Positions 42,115 to 53,764 of a stretch of DNA of 64,000 bases are shown here, in pieces. How positions within the stretch are numbered: the first letter of the stretch is position 1; each line of letters starts with the position of its first letter. The DNA is from Malaya genurostris (taxonomy: Eukaryota > Arthropoda > Insecta > Diptera > Culicidae). The notes under the pieces were generated by a model that worked only from the letters and a program-made list of their open reading frames with translations, was not told the origin of the DNA and searched no databases. The translations under genes were made by a program, and so were the position numbers. The DNA is taken from contig NC_080572.1 in assembly GCF_030247185.1 (NCBI RefSeq), positions 235,043,336 to 235,107,335 on the forward strand, in the 5' to 3' direction.

Positions 42115-43165
42115 ACATGTTTTTGCCTTTCTCTATAGAAAGATATTAGAATTGCTGGGAAACCGACTTTCGAACGGAGCCTCGGAGACCCATAGTGTTG
42201 TATACCATTCGACTCAGGTCGACGAGAACGAAAAATTGTGTATGTGTGTGTGCACTTTTCGAAGATATTTTTACCCCTCAATTTTCTCAGAGATGGCTGA
42301 ATCGACTTTAACAAACTTATGCTCGTTTAAAAGCTACTATTGGGCCATTGATTTAGTTGGAACACCAAATGACTGCGACTTCTTTTTCCACAGATATGAT
42401 GATATAAGTGACGAAACCGACAAAACACGTTGTTTTTAACAAACTTATGCTTGTTTGAAAGCTACTTTTTTGTCAATAATATAATTTTTTTTAGGCACAC
42501 TGCTTAAGCTCCAAGGTGCCAAGGGCTTTTTCTAATTTTATTAACGACTAACTTAAAACTAGGATAGTATAATTGGATAATGTTGTATTGGGGTCGCAGT
42601 GGTCGATTTTGGCAGATCCAGCCTTCAGCTGGCATTCGGCACCGGTGGATGGAATATGTCATGAGTCTTCCAGATGACGTTGGCCGCATCCTTCGGTTCG
42701 TGTGGGTCCGCGGGAAACACCCCCAGAAAGCTACTTTTAGGCTATTGATCAAGTTTGAACACCAAATGACTGCGACTTCTTTTTCCAAAGATATGATGGT
42801 ATAAGTAACGTAACCGACAAAACACGTTTTTTTTACCGCTTTTATATACATAAAAGGGTGCCAATATTTTGGGATCCCCTTTAATTACGTTAGGCGCTAT
42901 TGTTCAAAAGTTTAAGCACCTCTAAAAAAGTCCCCATGCAAAATTTGAGCTAGATCGGACATAGGTAAGGGGTGCTACCCGGCGGTGGACTAAGTGGACT
43001 TTTTTAGATTAGCATCACTCTTCTCAAATTCAAAAATCAAAGTCAAAAATAAGCCCAAATTAGTGTCAGAAATTATTTTATAAAGAGATAAAAACGATCA
43101 TGAGACTATTTTGAATAAAGAGAAAGGAATGGACTAGGTGGAATAAGAAGGGTTTTTTCAATAGG
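42115..43165 (+). repeat. Dispersed repeat with internal tandem duplication
   Basis: Carries 'GCCTTTCTCTATAGAAAGAT', 'GAATTGCTGGGAAACCGACT', 'GGAGCCTCGGAGACCCATAG' and 'CAGAGATGGCTGAATCGACT'. The segment containing 'CCAAATGACTGCGACTTC' is present twice (42364 and 42762). The second copy is interrupted by a short LINE insertion. It ends with 'GATTAGCATCACTCTTCTC' and 'GGAATAAGAAGGGTTTTTTC' at about 43010-43160. Confidence 0.6.
42470..42725 (-). mobile_element. Severely 5'-truncated LINE insertion (256 bp)
   Basis: Reverse-complement match to the 3' UTR of the LINE at 12037-14230. Shared landmarks are 'GGCACACTGCTTAAGCTC', 'CCAAGGGC' and 'CGCGGGAAACACCCCCAG'. It is flanked by 'GAAAGCTACTTTT' at 42457-42469 and 42726-42738, a 13-bp TSD, and a poly(T) on the left from its reversed poly(A) tail. 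It contains no ORF. Confidence 0.85.
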
Positions 43166-43169
43166 GATT

Positions 43170-43870
43170 ACTCTATTGTCTGAAAGTTGTTTTGACAGTG
43201 CAAAGTGACGTCTCTGCTCAGTATTGTTTGGCAAATCATCATGAATAGGTTAACAACGCATCCAAATCGTGGAAATTTAGTTTCAAAAACAGTGATCAAT
43301 TAAAACTGTTTCTATCGCAGAATTCTTTTCTGTAATGAAACGCATTTTCGGTAGAATTAATACGTCAACAAACAAAATTGTCACATTTGGAGCAAAGATA
43401 AACCGAATGCGTCCTGATAAATGTACTGTTTGGTTCGGTCTATGAGCTGATGGAATCATCGGTCCTTATTTCTTTAAACAATGAGGAAGAACGACGCGTT
43501 ATCGTGAATGTAAATCGATACAAAACTATGATCAATGAATTTTGTTGCCAACTCTTTAATATATGGATGTGGATGAAATGTGGTTTCAACAGGATGGTGC
43601 CACTTGTTAAACTGCTGCCGAAAAAATCGACTTATTGAAAGAACATTTCAATGACAACATGCATGAAAAAGTGGGCGAAAATTGAACCTCCAGAATGAAT
43701 GAGAATTGAAGTGTTAAACGCCCAGAAATAATCTACCGAATAAAAAATGGCTAGTTCATAATTTGACATGATTTATTTAAATTTCAAATCAGCAAGCTCT
43801 CAAAAAAACATCCTATTTAAGAAAATGATTTTTCAAAACTGTTAGATCTTACCCTACTTACTACCGACTG
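43170..43870 (+). pseudogene. Decayed mariner-like transposase
   Basis: Frames with stops give 'VNKQNC.IW', 'PDKCTVWFGL.ADGIIGPYFF', 'VNRYKTMINEF', 'FNIWMWMKCGFNRMVP' (the 'MWFQQDGA' second catalytic region, diverged and frameshifted) and 'KIDLLKEHF'. Same lineage as 15934-16470 but covering a later part of the protein. TIRs are not clear; the right end may be 'AAAAAAACATCCTATTT' near 43803-43820. Confidence 0.65.
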
Positions 43871-43929
43871 GAGTAGTTTTGAGGCCAGCTAAGAAATTTT
43901 TATTTTGTTTCACCGCTTCAAGTGACGGT

Positions 43930-44175
43930 ACAAAATGTTCAACAAACTTTACCCTATGATTCCGGAACCGGAAGTCGGATTCAGACGAAATTCATCACAA
44001 GACCTTTCATTTGAGTTTTCCAAAATCGGTCCAACCGTTTTCGAAAAAACCTAGTGGGATTATTTGACACAGGCACATATTGCTCAGCTCGACGAACTGA
44101 GTCGAATGGTACATGACACTTGGCCCTCCTGACTAATTTTTACTAGTCGATTTTACAAGAAATTGTATAACCCTT
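43930..44175 (+). repeat. Dispersed 'GGAAGTCGGAT' family copy
   Basis: 'CCCTATGATTCCGGAACCGG' is followed by 'AAGTCGGATTCAGACGAAAT', 'CAAAATCGGTCCAACCGTTT' and 'TCGACGAACTGAGTCGAATG' plus 'ACTTGGCCCTCCTG'. It lacks the long microsatellite. Confidence 0.7.
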
Positions 44176-44394
44176 CATTCAACGAGCGAAAAGCTCATGT
44201 TACTTTTGTATATGGAATACATACTATATAGGGTAATACTCTTGAATTAACAAAATAAAATATGATTTTTGACTGAATTTTTATTTTTGCTGTTATCATT
44301 AGAATTATACCGGCTGCAACAATTTCCTGTACATCACGAAACATGGAAGCCCGACGCATGTCTTTTCAAATGAACTTCACACTTCACCGCCGCG

Positions 44395-44780
44395 TATCAG
44401 CCCGACTTCCTGTAAAATGGTCATGGTCTTAGTTTCTTACTTGTGTTTTCAACCCCGAGCTTCGGTGTCGGTTTTTGTTTTCTTTACCGCGTGTACGAAA
44501 TCGAACACAGCACGCTGTGTGCTTCGCTCGTAGAGGTGGTGTTGTGTTTTCTTCTTCCGTGCCAGCGTATGTAAGCACAAATGAAATTCAGGAACTTTGT
44601 ATGAGTCAATTATATCTTTTATTTTATTCTTAGTACATGAAAATCGCTTCAGCCATCTCTGAGAAAGGCTAGTGCTCTTATTTTAATTTTTTTACACATA
44701 TAAGCCTGTAATTCCGAACCGGAAGTTGGACTCCAATAAAATTTAGGAACTTTGTATGGGAATCATGAATTTGAGATAAT
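44395..44780 (+). repeat. Dispersed repeat, 5' domain and core
   Basis: 'TTTACCGCGTGTACGAAATC' and 'TCTTCTTCCGTGCCAGCGTA' match the 5' domains near position 60 and, on the other strand, 58100-58215. The core 'CCGAACCGGAAGTTGGACTC' is at about 44715. It ends at the DD37D element. Confidence 0.55.
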
Positions 44781-44781
44781 A

Positions 44782-45688
44782 CAGGGTCCGGCACTCGAAG
44801 TGTAACCAATTAAAAAGGCCATAAATTCAGTTTGGAAAATTACTTTTACTCAATTCAAAGTACAAAATGTGTAAAAATAATACAAAATTCAGAATCAATT
44901 CACTTTTGCTCGATATGACCACCTTTTGCCTTGACTTGATGACTTGAGAGAGCGAAGGAGTTGCTTCGTTTGGCCGAAAGCGGTCAATTTCCGAACATTG
45001 TATTTTCTGACGAGAAAATTTTTCCAATTTTTTGACCGACCGTTCATACGAGAATTTGAGTCATCGATTGGCCACCAGGAGGCAGCACCCGCAACAGATA
45101 ATGGTTTGGACCGCTGTAACCGCAGATGGGCGCTCTCCAATCGTTTTCATCGAGCCTGGCGTCAAGGTAAATGCGACATATTATCGGGAAAGTATTCTGG
45201 AGGTTGCTTTGAAGCCGTGGGTAGACAAACATCTCGGTGGCAGACCATGGACGTTTCAGCAGGACTCGGCACCGTCTCACAAAGCTCGAGTGAACCAAGA
45301 ATGGCTGAAAAACAACGTTCCGAGCTTCATCACGTCCACACAATGGCTCTCGAATTCACCAGATGCGAATCCAATGGATTATTCTCTTTGGGCCATTTTG
45401 GAGAGCAAACTCCGAACTAAAAGATACACCAGTCTCGAGGCACTGAAAAAAGTTATTGTCCGCGAGTGGGCCAAAATACCTGCAAGTCACATTCGGCCAA
45501 ACAAAGCAACTCCTTCGCTCTCTCAAGTCATCAAGTCAAGGCAAAAGGTGGTCATATCGAGCAAAAGTGAATTGATTCTGAATTTTGTATTATTTTTACA
45601 CATTTTGTATTTTGAATTAAGTAAAAGTAATTTTCCAAACTGAATTTATGGCCTTTTTAATTGGTTACACTTCGAGTGCCGGACCCTG
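44782..45688 (+). mobile_element. DD37D (maT-like) mariner derivative, copy 2
   Basis: Same TIRs, TA flanks (44780-44781, 45689-45690) and inverted-end architecture as the copy at 9256-10197. It is 907 bp because it lacks about 35 bp between 'TTTTTCCAATT' and 'TGACCGACCG'. Nucleotide identity to copy 1 is high throughout, so both descend from one already rearranged element. Confidence 0.88.
45032..45643 (+). pseudogene. Truncated DD37D transposase (better-preserved copy)
   Basis: A 203-codon open frame from 'TDRSYENLSHRLATRRQ' through 'MVWTAVTADGRSPIVFIEPG', 'FQQDSAPSHKA' (second catalytic Asp present, unlike copy 1) and 'SPDANPMDYSLW' (third Asp). The first catalytic block 'FSDEKIF' is just upstream (about 45005) with its Asp intact but out of frame because of the 35-bp deletion. 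The DNA-binding domain is missing. The start used here is TTG-like/non-ATG; no clear ATG precedes 'MVW'. Confidence 0.82.
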
Positions 45689-45689
45689 T

Positions 45690-46025
45690 ATATAAGATCG
45701 ATAAAAAACAACGCGTTTTGTCGGTTACATCACTGATACCATTATATATCCGGAACCAAAAGTCACAGCCATTTGATATTCGAACTTGATCAATGGCCCA
45801 ATAGTAGCTTTCAAACGAGCCATAGTTTGTTAAAATCGGTTCAGCCATCTCTGAGAAAATTGAGCGGTAAAAATATCTTCGAAAAGTGCACATACACACA
45901 GAAATTTTCCGATCTCGTCGAACTGAGTCGAATGGTATATAACACTATGGGTCTCCGAGGCTCCGTTCGAAAGTCGGTTTTTCCAGTAATTCTGATACCA
46001 TTCTATAGAGAAAGTCAAAAACGAA
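45690..46025 (-). repeat. Dispersed repeat, tail copy
   Basis: Mirrors 42140-42440 on the opposite strand. Landmarks are 'CAGCCATTTGATATTCGAAC', 'GTTCAGCCATCTCTGAGAAA', 'TCTCGTCGAACTGAGTCGAA' and 'TCTATAGAGAAAGTCAAAAA'. Confidence 0.6.
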
Positions 46026-46029
46026 TTTC

Positions 46030-46890
46030 GTGAAGAACACCCGTTAGTAAAACATTTCAAAAATATTTTGTCATTGTTTCAAGCCTATCGGAACGAAACT
46101 CTGGGGCCTTTACATTTACTCATCTCATACTGCGAAGAGACAAGAACTCGGCTCACAAGCCCATGCGTTCTGCTTCGGTTGACTTGAAAATTTGACAAAA
46201 CATCCTTATAATGTTTTATTATTACAAAATACAAAGCAAAATTCCATTTTTCGAATGTGTTATTCCCTACGCGCCCCCCTAGAAAAATAAAAGGTTTCCT
46301 TAGATTCTATAGACAATGAAAAACTTGAAAGGCGTTTTTCTCGAAAACAGCATTTGAAAGTCCGTGTCCATCGTCATTCGAAAACTACTTAACATTTTTT
46401 TTTCAAATTTTGCACACTCTTTCCACATGTGAAATACCAGATCCAAATTTTTTTTGAAGATTTTCCAGCTACAAAATGGCGGATATTTTCGTGAAAAATC
46501 GTAATTTTGGCTTTGAACAAGAACCAAAAACTCAATCGAAAACGTAGGGGTTTAGAAAAACATCTACTATAACTATAACGCTTTGATTTGTTGACTTCTG
46601 ATAAGTCTGCGCTAAAATACAGTGGACTCCAAAAATCATTATTTCTAAGATGCTTCCTCAAAAATACTCCTGCACCGACTTTTCCAAAAAAAAATTACAA
46701 AATTTTATTCGAATAATACTAGTAGTTGTGTTTTTTTTTCATCCGTTAAACCCGATTTGGTCAACCTATGTACTGCAAAGTTATACTTAATCTGAGGATA
46801 ACAAGCGCAACTCAGATATTTCTTTCCATCTTCAATGAACGGGGCGTGGCTGATGGCGCTATTCGATTCTGCAGGAAACTTTCAGAGCAC
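46030..46890. other. Intergenic stretch, nothing recognised
   Basis: No gene or repeat boundary recognised. 'AAAATGGCGGATATTTTCGT' at about 46473 resembles 'AAAATGGCGGAGGAGATATT' in the Transib arm (28479), a weak hint of shared repeat ancestry. Confidence 0.3.
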
Positions 46891-46896
46891 TAACAA

Positions 46897-47178
46897 ACAC
46901 AGAAAAAAATATTTTGTGAATTTACATCTATTTTCATGCACATATTTGGAGCAGGTAATTAAACATAAAATTACTTTACAATTCTGTACGTTTCAATACA
47001 ATTTAATCGCAAAACAAGCGTTAATTGAAAGATACAGTTATATTCATTGAAAATTCTATGCAATTCAATTTAGTTTTGCATCGATGAAGGTTTTCAATCA
47101 AAATTTCGATTCAACCCATGTCTATTCCATGTTACTTAGATTTACATCTCGTGTAAATTTCATTATTTCTTTCTGTGA
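46897..47178. mobile_element. MITE family B, complete copy
   Basis: TIRs 'CACAGAAAAAAATA' and 'TATTTCTTTCTGTG', 282 bp apart. Internal landmarks are 'TTTACATCTATTTTCATGCA', 'CACATATTTGGAGCAGG', 'TTTTGCATCGATGA' and 'CTCGTGTAAATTTCATTA'. Non-coding. Related copies at 49545-49665, 55680-55790 and 55797-56240. Confidence 0.75.
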
Positions 47179-48103
47179 AGAGTAGACATAAAATCAGCTG
47201 GAACATCGGGTGAAAGATTTAACTTTCCTAGAGCTGTTCGGATCGAACTGTCAATAAAATACTTTTGTAATAACAATTTGAAATAGTTTTATTATCATCA
47301 AAAAAAAAATTCTACAGGAAACAAACTCTACGAGAACTACTCATTTTATCATAACGTTATTACCTTATCTGTAGCAGATGGTTACAACTGAACTAGAACT
47401 ACACTAAGAATTGTTCAATCAGGATCGGAAACAATATCTTCCGACTACCAATATTCGCTAGTCTATTGAACGTCATTTTAGAAATTTTGGTGTTACTTAG
47501 CGTAGCTCGTATCAGTACTACTTAATGCATAATATCGTGGCAATCCTTCGATTCGATCTTACAACTCGAATATACACACTAGAGTTAAGTTTATTATCGA
47601 TAGTATTACTATTTGGTAAGCTTAGATCACTTAGTGTTTCAAACAGGTTAATCTATTATTCATATCAAACAATTTGGTCGCTTCAGCTTCTCATCGGTGC
47701 TTAACTAATTAAGAATAATTGCACTTTAATTTTCCAGTTTAGGTTTACATCAAAATGCTTAAACTAGTATCCCCATCGTCACGTGTGGATGTGCCATTTG
47801 GGTCACTTTATGTACACGTACAGACTATTCAACGCAACAGTAGAAAGTGGCGGACGTAAAATCAGTATTCATCGAAAATGTGTTTGCAAAAGGTACCGAA
47901 TGCCAATCGAGTTCTCTAAACGTAGGTTACTTCTATCTTTGGTATGCATTTTCACTCACACACACAAAAGTCAGTCACTAAATTCGTTCAGCTGTTCTAG
48001 TTTCCTTACAGCGAAAAAGTCTTGCTTGGTTTTTCCTCTACTTAGTGTTGATATGATGTATTTGCGTACAGTTCAGAATTTAATTCACTAGAGCATTTGG
48101 CAC

Positions 48104-48850
48104 CTAGCGTCCATAGTAGCTACAGCAAATCGACGACCTGGGCACTCGTTGTGTGGGCAATCCGGAGATTCCTCGCAAATAGGTGTACGAGACCGGTCGA
48201 CGAAGAATTTTCTTCGGTGGAGGCTTGCTGACCGTGTTGTTCGGTAGTGCTGACGAACTGTTGCTGCTGAAAAGCGATGTCTTGGATTCTGTTTTCTGTT
48301 TGAGACTCTTCTGATTGAGAATGTGAACCGACGTGCTGCTACAGGATAGCGACCGGGATCTGATCGGTGTCGTTATGGACAGATTTTCAATTAACTTGCG
48401 GACGGATGAGCGTCTCGATGATCTCAGTGCCTTTTCGACGTCGTGGGAAGAATTGCTCACAGAATCACTGGAAGTGCTGGACAGCTCTAGAGTTAAAATT
48501 TGATCCACCGATTTCACACAAGGATTCGAGCTCCGTTTCGGTGGATCCTGCAGTCGGTCGCTGATTGAAGAACAGGAATCCACCGAAGAACTTCGTGAAT
48601 CGTCATCCCGTGTTGCGTTGCTTATTTCGTCACTCGATTTCAAACTGATTTTACGATAAATGTTCTGAAAGAACCCGTAGGATTTTTCCTTTCCTGGCGA
48701 AGCTGACGATAGTGGCGAAATACTCCGAGTCGGTGGCGTCGGAATATCGATGTAGATATTTTCGCTGCTGTTGTTGTTATTTCCCGTTCCGGTAGTAATC
48801 CCAATGTTTGGCGACAGATTGTTGTTATCCATTTTTGCACAGGTTAACAT
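48104..48850 (-). CDS. Serine-rich orphan protein, single exon (248 or 242 aa)
   Basis: Function unknown. The open frame is intact from ATG 48850. The second in-frame ATG (48832) has the stronger insect start context CAAAAATGG, so translation may begin MDNNNLSPN. The protein is Ser/Asn-rich with runs such as 'SSSVDSCSSISD' and 'SSTSSDSVSNSS'. Basic clusters 'RSSRRSSVRKL' look like phosphorylation or nuclear-localisation sites. The C-terminus is distinctive: 'PPPKKILRRPVSYTYLRG' ending SICCSYYGR. No signal peptide, membrane segment or known domain. Codon use and the TATA box upstream support a real gene over a chance frame. It could alternatively be the last exon of a longer gene; I saw no acceptor that demands this. 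Confidence 0.7.
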   Translation of the reverse strand: MLTCAKMDNNNLSPNIGITTGTGNNNNSSENIYIDIPTPPTRSISPLSSASPGKEKSYGFFQNIYRKISLKSSDEISNATRDDDSRSSSVDSCSSISDRLQDPPKRSSNPCVKSVDQILTLELSSTSSDSVSNSSHDVEKALRSSRRSSVRKLIENLSITTPIRSRSLSCSSTSVHILNQKSLKQKTESKTSLFSSNSSSALPNNTVSKPPPKKILRRPVSYTYLRGISGLPTQRVPRSSICCSYYGR

Positions 48851-48990
48851 ATTGGCTAGCTCACTGGTGTCACTGGCAGTAAACTCTCGATCACAATGTC
48901 AAAGTTAATGTTTACAGCTTGTTCACCTTTTACACTTTGAGCAAAGTAGACACTATTAGGAAATAAGTACAAACGGAAGCACGCATTCCC

Positions 48991-48997
48991 TTTTATA
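48991..48997 (-). promoter_or_regulatory. TATA box of the serine-rich gene
   Basis: TATAAAA on the minus strand in a G+C-rich setting, about 150 bases before the first ATG. The start site would be near 48966. A perfect TCAGT initiator is not present. Confidence 0.55.
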
Positions 48998-49544
48998 GCC
49001 TCTCGGTGGGGACCAAGCATAGTCGGGATGAATGTTACATGCCGACAAAACACGACGGTAATGCCGGCGTACGAAGGATGCTGTGAACTCTCGCAAATTG
49101 AAACGAGAGAAAAGTGCTCCTATCAAAGAGGGGAATCGTGTTTTTCGACATACCGCATCCTCCAACGTCGCTCCATCTCCGTCAGAGGGGAAATGCCATT
49201 GTAGGCTGCAATGAATGGTATGTCGTTGCAAATTCACCGAACCGTCAGTTTCTTCATTTGTGGTTTGGAGGTACATCATGCGATCGACCACGGTTTGGAA
49301 TCCTTCGATTTGTTTCGTTTCTTATGACCAGAATGTCATACAAACTAAATAAACAAAAGGCTTTGCTTGAGAAATCAGCAAAGTTTTCGTGATATTAGAA
49401 ATTGTAATACTCGAGTAAGGTAAATTTTACCGTCGGCTTGGCGGTTTCAATTGAAATAAGAAGTTGCATTAGCAGCTTCTTCAAAAACAATGCATTAACA
49501 TTAAGTCGTATACATTTTGTTTCTCAATCCGTTTTGTTACACAA

Positions 49545-49665
49545 ATAAAAATAATTTGTGATTTTAAATCTATTTTCATGCACATATTGGGAGCAGAAAG
49601 TTACTTTAAAGTCCCGTATTTTCCAATAAACGTCAATAACGCAAAACTTGTCGTTAATTTCAAAA
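49545..49665. repeat. MITE family B, fragment
   Basis: 'AAATCTATTTTCATGCACAT' then 'ATTGGGAGCAGAAAGTTACT' and 'CGCAAAACTTGTCGTTAATT'. The right half and TIR are lost. From 49000 to 49540 I see no other feature. Confidence 0.6.
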
Positions 49666-50189
49666 AATCTGTTTTATTCCACCTAGCGGTGTAATGATGT
49701 CTTTTTAATATTATTCATTTGTATAATTCTACACATGACATAATTTTGCATGATTCTACGTTTGAATTTAAGTTAGTGAAAATCGAATCAACCATATTCG
49801 AGAAAATTAATTTAGTTCCATTTTAAAGATTATGAACTCTATTTCCAGAATTTCCGTTACCGAAAGCTGGAATTTTGAATCATTAAACCATCTGAAAATT
49901 TGAACTACTAGCTGACCCGTCGAACTTCGTCTCGACAGAATTGTCAAAAGACTAAGTGGTCAACGTTTCTCTCCATTATTTTTCTGATTACTTAACCTAC
50001 AATCAACGGAATTCGACACACACTCGCTTTAGCTCAAAAAGAAGAAATACCACCAAAGATTAATGTGAAAATATGTAATACCTCTGTTAAGCGAAAATTG
50101 AACAAATGGACAGATTTCTATTCTGAACAGTCCGTTTTAAGGAATTACTCATACGTAACTGTTCACCCAACAGAACAAACTTTCTTATA

Positions 50190-51010
50190 CACAAAAAATT
50201 TCTAGTTTTGTATTCGGTAATAATTTTTGCGCAACGATCTGTAAAATATTATGTTTACTGACTGATACGTAAAATTTATCAAACTTACGGTCATCTGTCA
50301 AAGAACTACTGAATATCGGAAAATCCTATTACGATACATTTACTGACACGGTCTGTAAACTCTGAAATGTCATTTCTCTTGACGAACTCAGTGAAAGTTT
50401 CGGAAAATTAATAAAAAATAATGAAGAATTTCAGTAATCATCACTATACATTCAGCAGAAATAAAGATCTGTCAAATAATATAATTTTCGGACGTAAAGA
50501 TGTGAAAATTTCTAGATTTGTAGAGAAAAAATAGTGGTGCGAATTGATTACTTGTGCAAAATAGATAATACTGATAATGATATTCAAAAAGCCTTTTGCA
50601 ACTTTTTATTTCAGCACTCTAAAAATATGAATTGTGATCCCATATTCTACTGAATTGCATCCGAAAAATATCTGATCATTTCATTTGAATAAATTATTTC
50701 TGGACAGCAAATGTAATTCAATTCATTCATCACACGTAAATAAATTAATTAATCGGATGAAAATATGTTTTGCAAACCAGATTGCTCCTTCCTTTCCCAG
50801 ATCTCTAATACAATTTACGTTTACATATTTTTAGGATTGTTTTGTGAATTTCGCCGAACGTCGGTATTGAATGATGAAGACGTCATTAGAATTATGACAG
50901 ATCGAAGTTCAGTGGAACTGTACCGATCATTCAGAAAATATAACTTTTACTGAACGGATTACCGAATGTCAGTAAAACTGTACCGACATCCGTAAAAATA
51001 ATTCGGTGTG
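50190..51010. repeat. Possible MITE with CGGTAA/TACTGA subterminal words
   Basis: The left part has 'TATTCGGTAATAATTTTTGC' and 'CTGATACGTAAAATTT'. The right part has 'ACCGAATGTCAGTAAAACTG' and 'TCCGTAAAAATAATTCGGTG', ending TGTACA. Words GTAAAA, ACTGA and CGGTA recur in both orientations, but the ends are only weakly complementary. Confidence 0.3.
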
Positions 51011-51638
51011 TACAGCTTTTAAGCAGCGAGAAATTTTTCTCAGAATCTGTTCTGTACGTTCAAGTTATCAAAAAGTACCATGCGTACTTTAGAACTTTAA
51101 TAAAGTGGATATTTTCAGGTACTGTGGAACTTTTGATTGCTTGGAGACGACGCTTAAATTTAAACTTTTGACTTTTGACCTTGTAATGCATGAACCGGAG
51201 ATCGGATTTGTATATTTTTTATAGGACTATCAGACTTGTTAATTTGAGTTTGATTCAATGAAAATCTGATACGAGACTATCTGGGTGTGCAATTTATAGT
51301 TATTTGGAGATTTGTTCCTTGCCGTGTCTTCTCATCAATTTCCTGATGGGAAGGGAAGGATAGAAGTAACATGAAAGGGAATTTTGAAGTGGGTGAGTTG
51401 GAAAAACAGCACAAAACATAAAGCACCAAATAGTTTTGCATCCCCAAAATGATGCTGAATAATCTGCAAGTGCTAAAATGTACAGTTATCAAAACCTCCA
51501 GCCCCCGAGAGGATTTAGAGATTTTACAAAAGCGACAACATTCTGTATTCCCGGAAGAACGATTCGCAGTATGTATGAGCAGAAGTTAGTTCGACACCCC
51601 ATAAGGGATGCCAAACAATCTGCTAAAACCCATTAAGG

Positions 51639-53760
51639 TCAATACAAAAAGGATTCATTCACTCCAGGAAAAACGATAAACCCCTTTAACTGTAGCTCCT
51701 TACCACATTGGGTGAGAAACGATAGAATATCCTTTAATTTTATCTCCGCATACACAGACTCAACCGTGTATGGAAAACCAAAACCCCGGATACTTAGTTG
51801 CGTCAATTCGGGACAGTTACATATCAGATGATATGAAGTACCATAATCGCATTCACACAAATCACACGAATAATACTCAGCACGTTGAATAGTAGCCATG
51901 TGATAATTGAGTTTGCAATGTCCAGTCAGAGCTCTGGCCAGAATACTGCAATGATGCTTGGAAAAATGCAGTAGACACTTTAACATTTTCAGATTCAAAT
52001 CTAGTAAAAATGCTTTTGTCTGAGCGCAAGTTTGCAATAACGAATCTTGTGCTTTATCCAACTAGTTAAAAGTGGTAAAGCTGATTCAGGACCAACGAAA
52101 TCATTCGTTGCACCAGTTTTCATCAGCCCATTCATTTCCAGTAATACCAGAATGGCCGGGTACCCATAAGAAGTAAACAGCATTTGAAATGCCGATGTCT
52201 TCAATTTGAGTTCGACATGCGATCACTAAATTCGACCGTGAGTCATTCGAACTGAGTGCTTTCAAGGCTGCCTGACTGTCAGAACAAAAATAAATTCGTT
52301 TACCACAGATCCTCTGCTGAAGTGCCGATTGTAAAACGCGTAGATTTCTGCTTGGGACACAGTACAGTATCTACCAAGTGAATGAGACTATTCTAGCCTC
52401 ATTTCATGACACTAGACACCAGCACCAGCACGACCATTCAACAGAGAACCGTCCGTAAAACAAACTATGTGTTTATCAAATTGTCGTTTCAAACAACCAG
52501 ACAACATCCTCACGAAGAGGATAGCTCACATTGAATGTTTTGAAAGGAAAACTGCATGTGAGAGTTAGGTCACTAACGAATGCCGAAGAAAGTTTAGCCA
52601 GAAATACGACTTATGAAATGAATTGGGGTAAAACGGTATAACAAAATTCGTGCGGTCATTGAATCCATTTGTATTCTTATTTTTAGGCCTAAATTAGGGT
52701 TAAGGGGGTTAAACTGGTTAGTACTGTCATTCTAATTATGTGTGTTTGGATCACTGAACGTAATATGAACCAATATTGGTAGGTCATATTGGATCTGCTT
52801 CGGGATTGTAAATCTGAATTCAACATAAAATTATATTTGTGGGACCATTGGGGTAAAACGATGTAGCACGAAGTATGCGATCATGGAGACTATCTGTTAA
52901 TCATTTTTTGAAGTTATATGCGAAACATAGAACTGTCTTGTTTAACCATAATTGGTCCAAACACCAATCAGTAGAACTTTTTTTTCTGTGAACTCATGGC
53001 AGAAGATGACTGGGGGTAAAACAGAATACAATTATTTGCGGTCAATCTTATTAAAAACAATCCATTTATCTAACATATGAACATGTCAGGAATGGTCGAA
53101 TTTAATTTTTTCCAGAGTTTCACAGTTAGTTTTCGAAATAATGTCAGAAAGAAGAGGAATTGGAGCAAAACGAGCATGATAGTGAATTTTGCGGATCTTC
53201 TAACTATCATAAATCGATTCTAAGGAAAAAATCGCATTAGAAATTCTAACTTTAAAAATATTTGCTTAGGTTTTTATGAAATTATTGAGGAAATTGGCGT
53301 TTTTGATCGATGTTTTCCCACTGTGCGATGAGTTTCCCGGATTTACAGAGAATCCAACCTGACAACATCATTGCTAGACAGATCGCAGGGCTTGCTGCAT
53401 TAAATCAAAGAGAGTGTCAATGCTTTTACCGGTCATCAATATATGATAATCGTCAGCAAAACCGTAAGTCGAAAATCCAAGGTTATTAAGTTTCCTTAAC
53501 AAACCATCAGTGATTAGGTTCCATAGAAGTGGGGATAGTAAACAACCTTGAGGACACCCACAGACACTCAGCTTTCTAATCTCTACTTGCCGAAGCGAAG
53601 AACAAAGAAGTCGATTGCTAAGCATTGCATGTATCCAATTTGTGATACTTGAAGGTATGCCATGACCACGGGCTGCTTCCAGAATTGAATTGAAAGACAC
53701 GTTATCAAAGGCATCTTCAATATCTAGAAAAACTGCCAAGCAGGATTGCTTTTGTGAAAA
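51639..53760 (-). pseudogene. Decayed LOA-type LINE (RT, RNase H region, Cys-rich tail)
   Basis: Reads on the minus strand. 53739-53374 is the RT core: 'AVFLDIEDAFDNVSF', 'GCPQGCLLSPLLWNLITDGL', catalytic 'FADD' in 'TYGFADDYHIL'. 52570-52050 holds degraded RNase H-like pieces ('CFTDGSLL' complement near 52440, 'VFLWVPGHSGI' like near 52150). 52061-51639 is the tail with 'ALTGHCKLNYHM' and 'CDLCECDYGTSYHLIC'. The motifs match LOA/Outcast-type elements. It is interrupted at about 52620-53330 by unrelated tandem sequence. No upstream endonuclease is seen. Confidence 0.75.
52620..53200. repeat. Tandem 'TGGGGTAAAAC' repeat inserted in the LINE
   Basis: Four units start with 'TTGGGGTAAAACGGTATAAC', 'TTGGGGTAAAACGATGTAGC', 'TGGGGGTAAAACAGAATACA' and 'TTGGAGCAAAACGAGCATGA', at about 52624, 52853, 53011 and 53159 (spacings near 229, 158 and 148). 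Each has GCGGTCAT/GCGATCAT about 25 bases later. It separates the RT core from the downstream part of the LINE. Confidence 0.6.
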
Positions 53761-53764
53761 CGCA

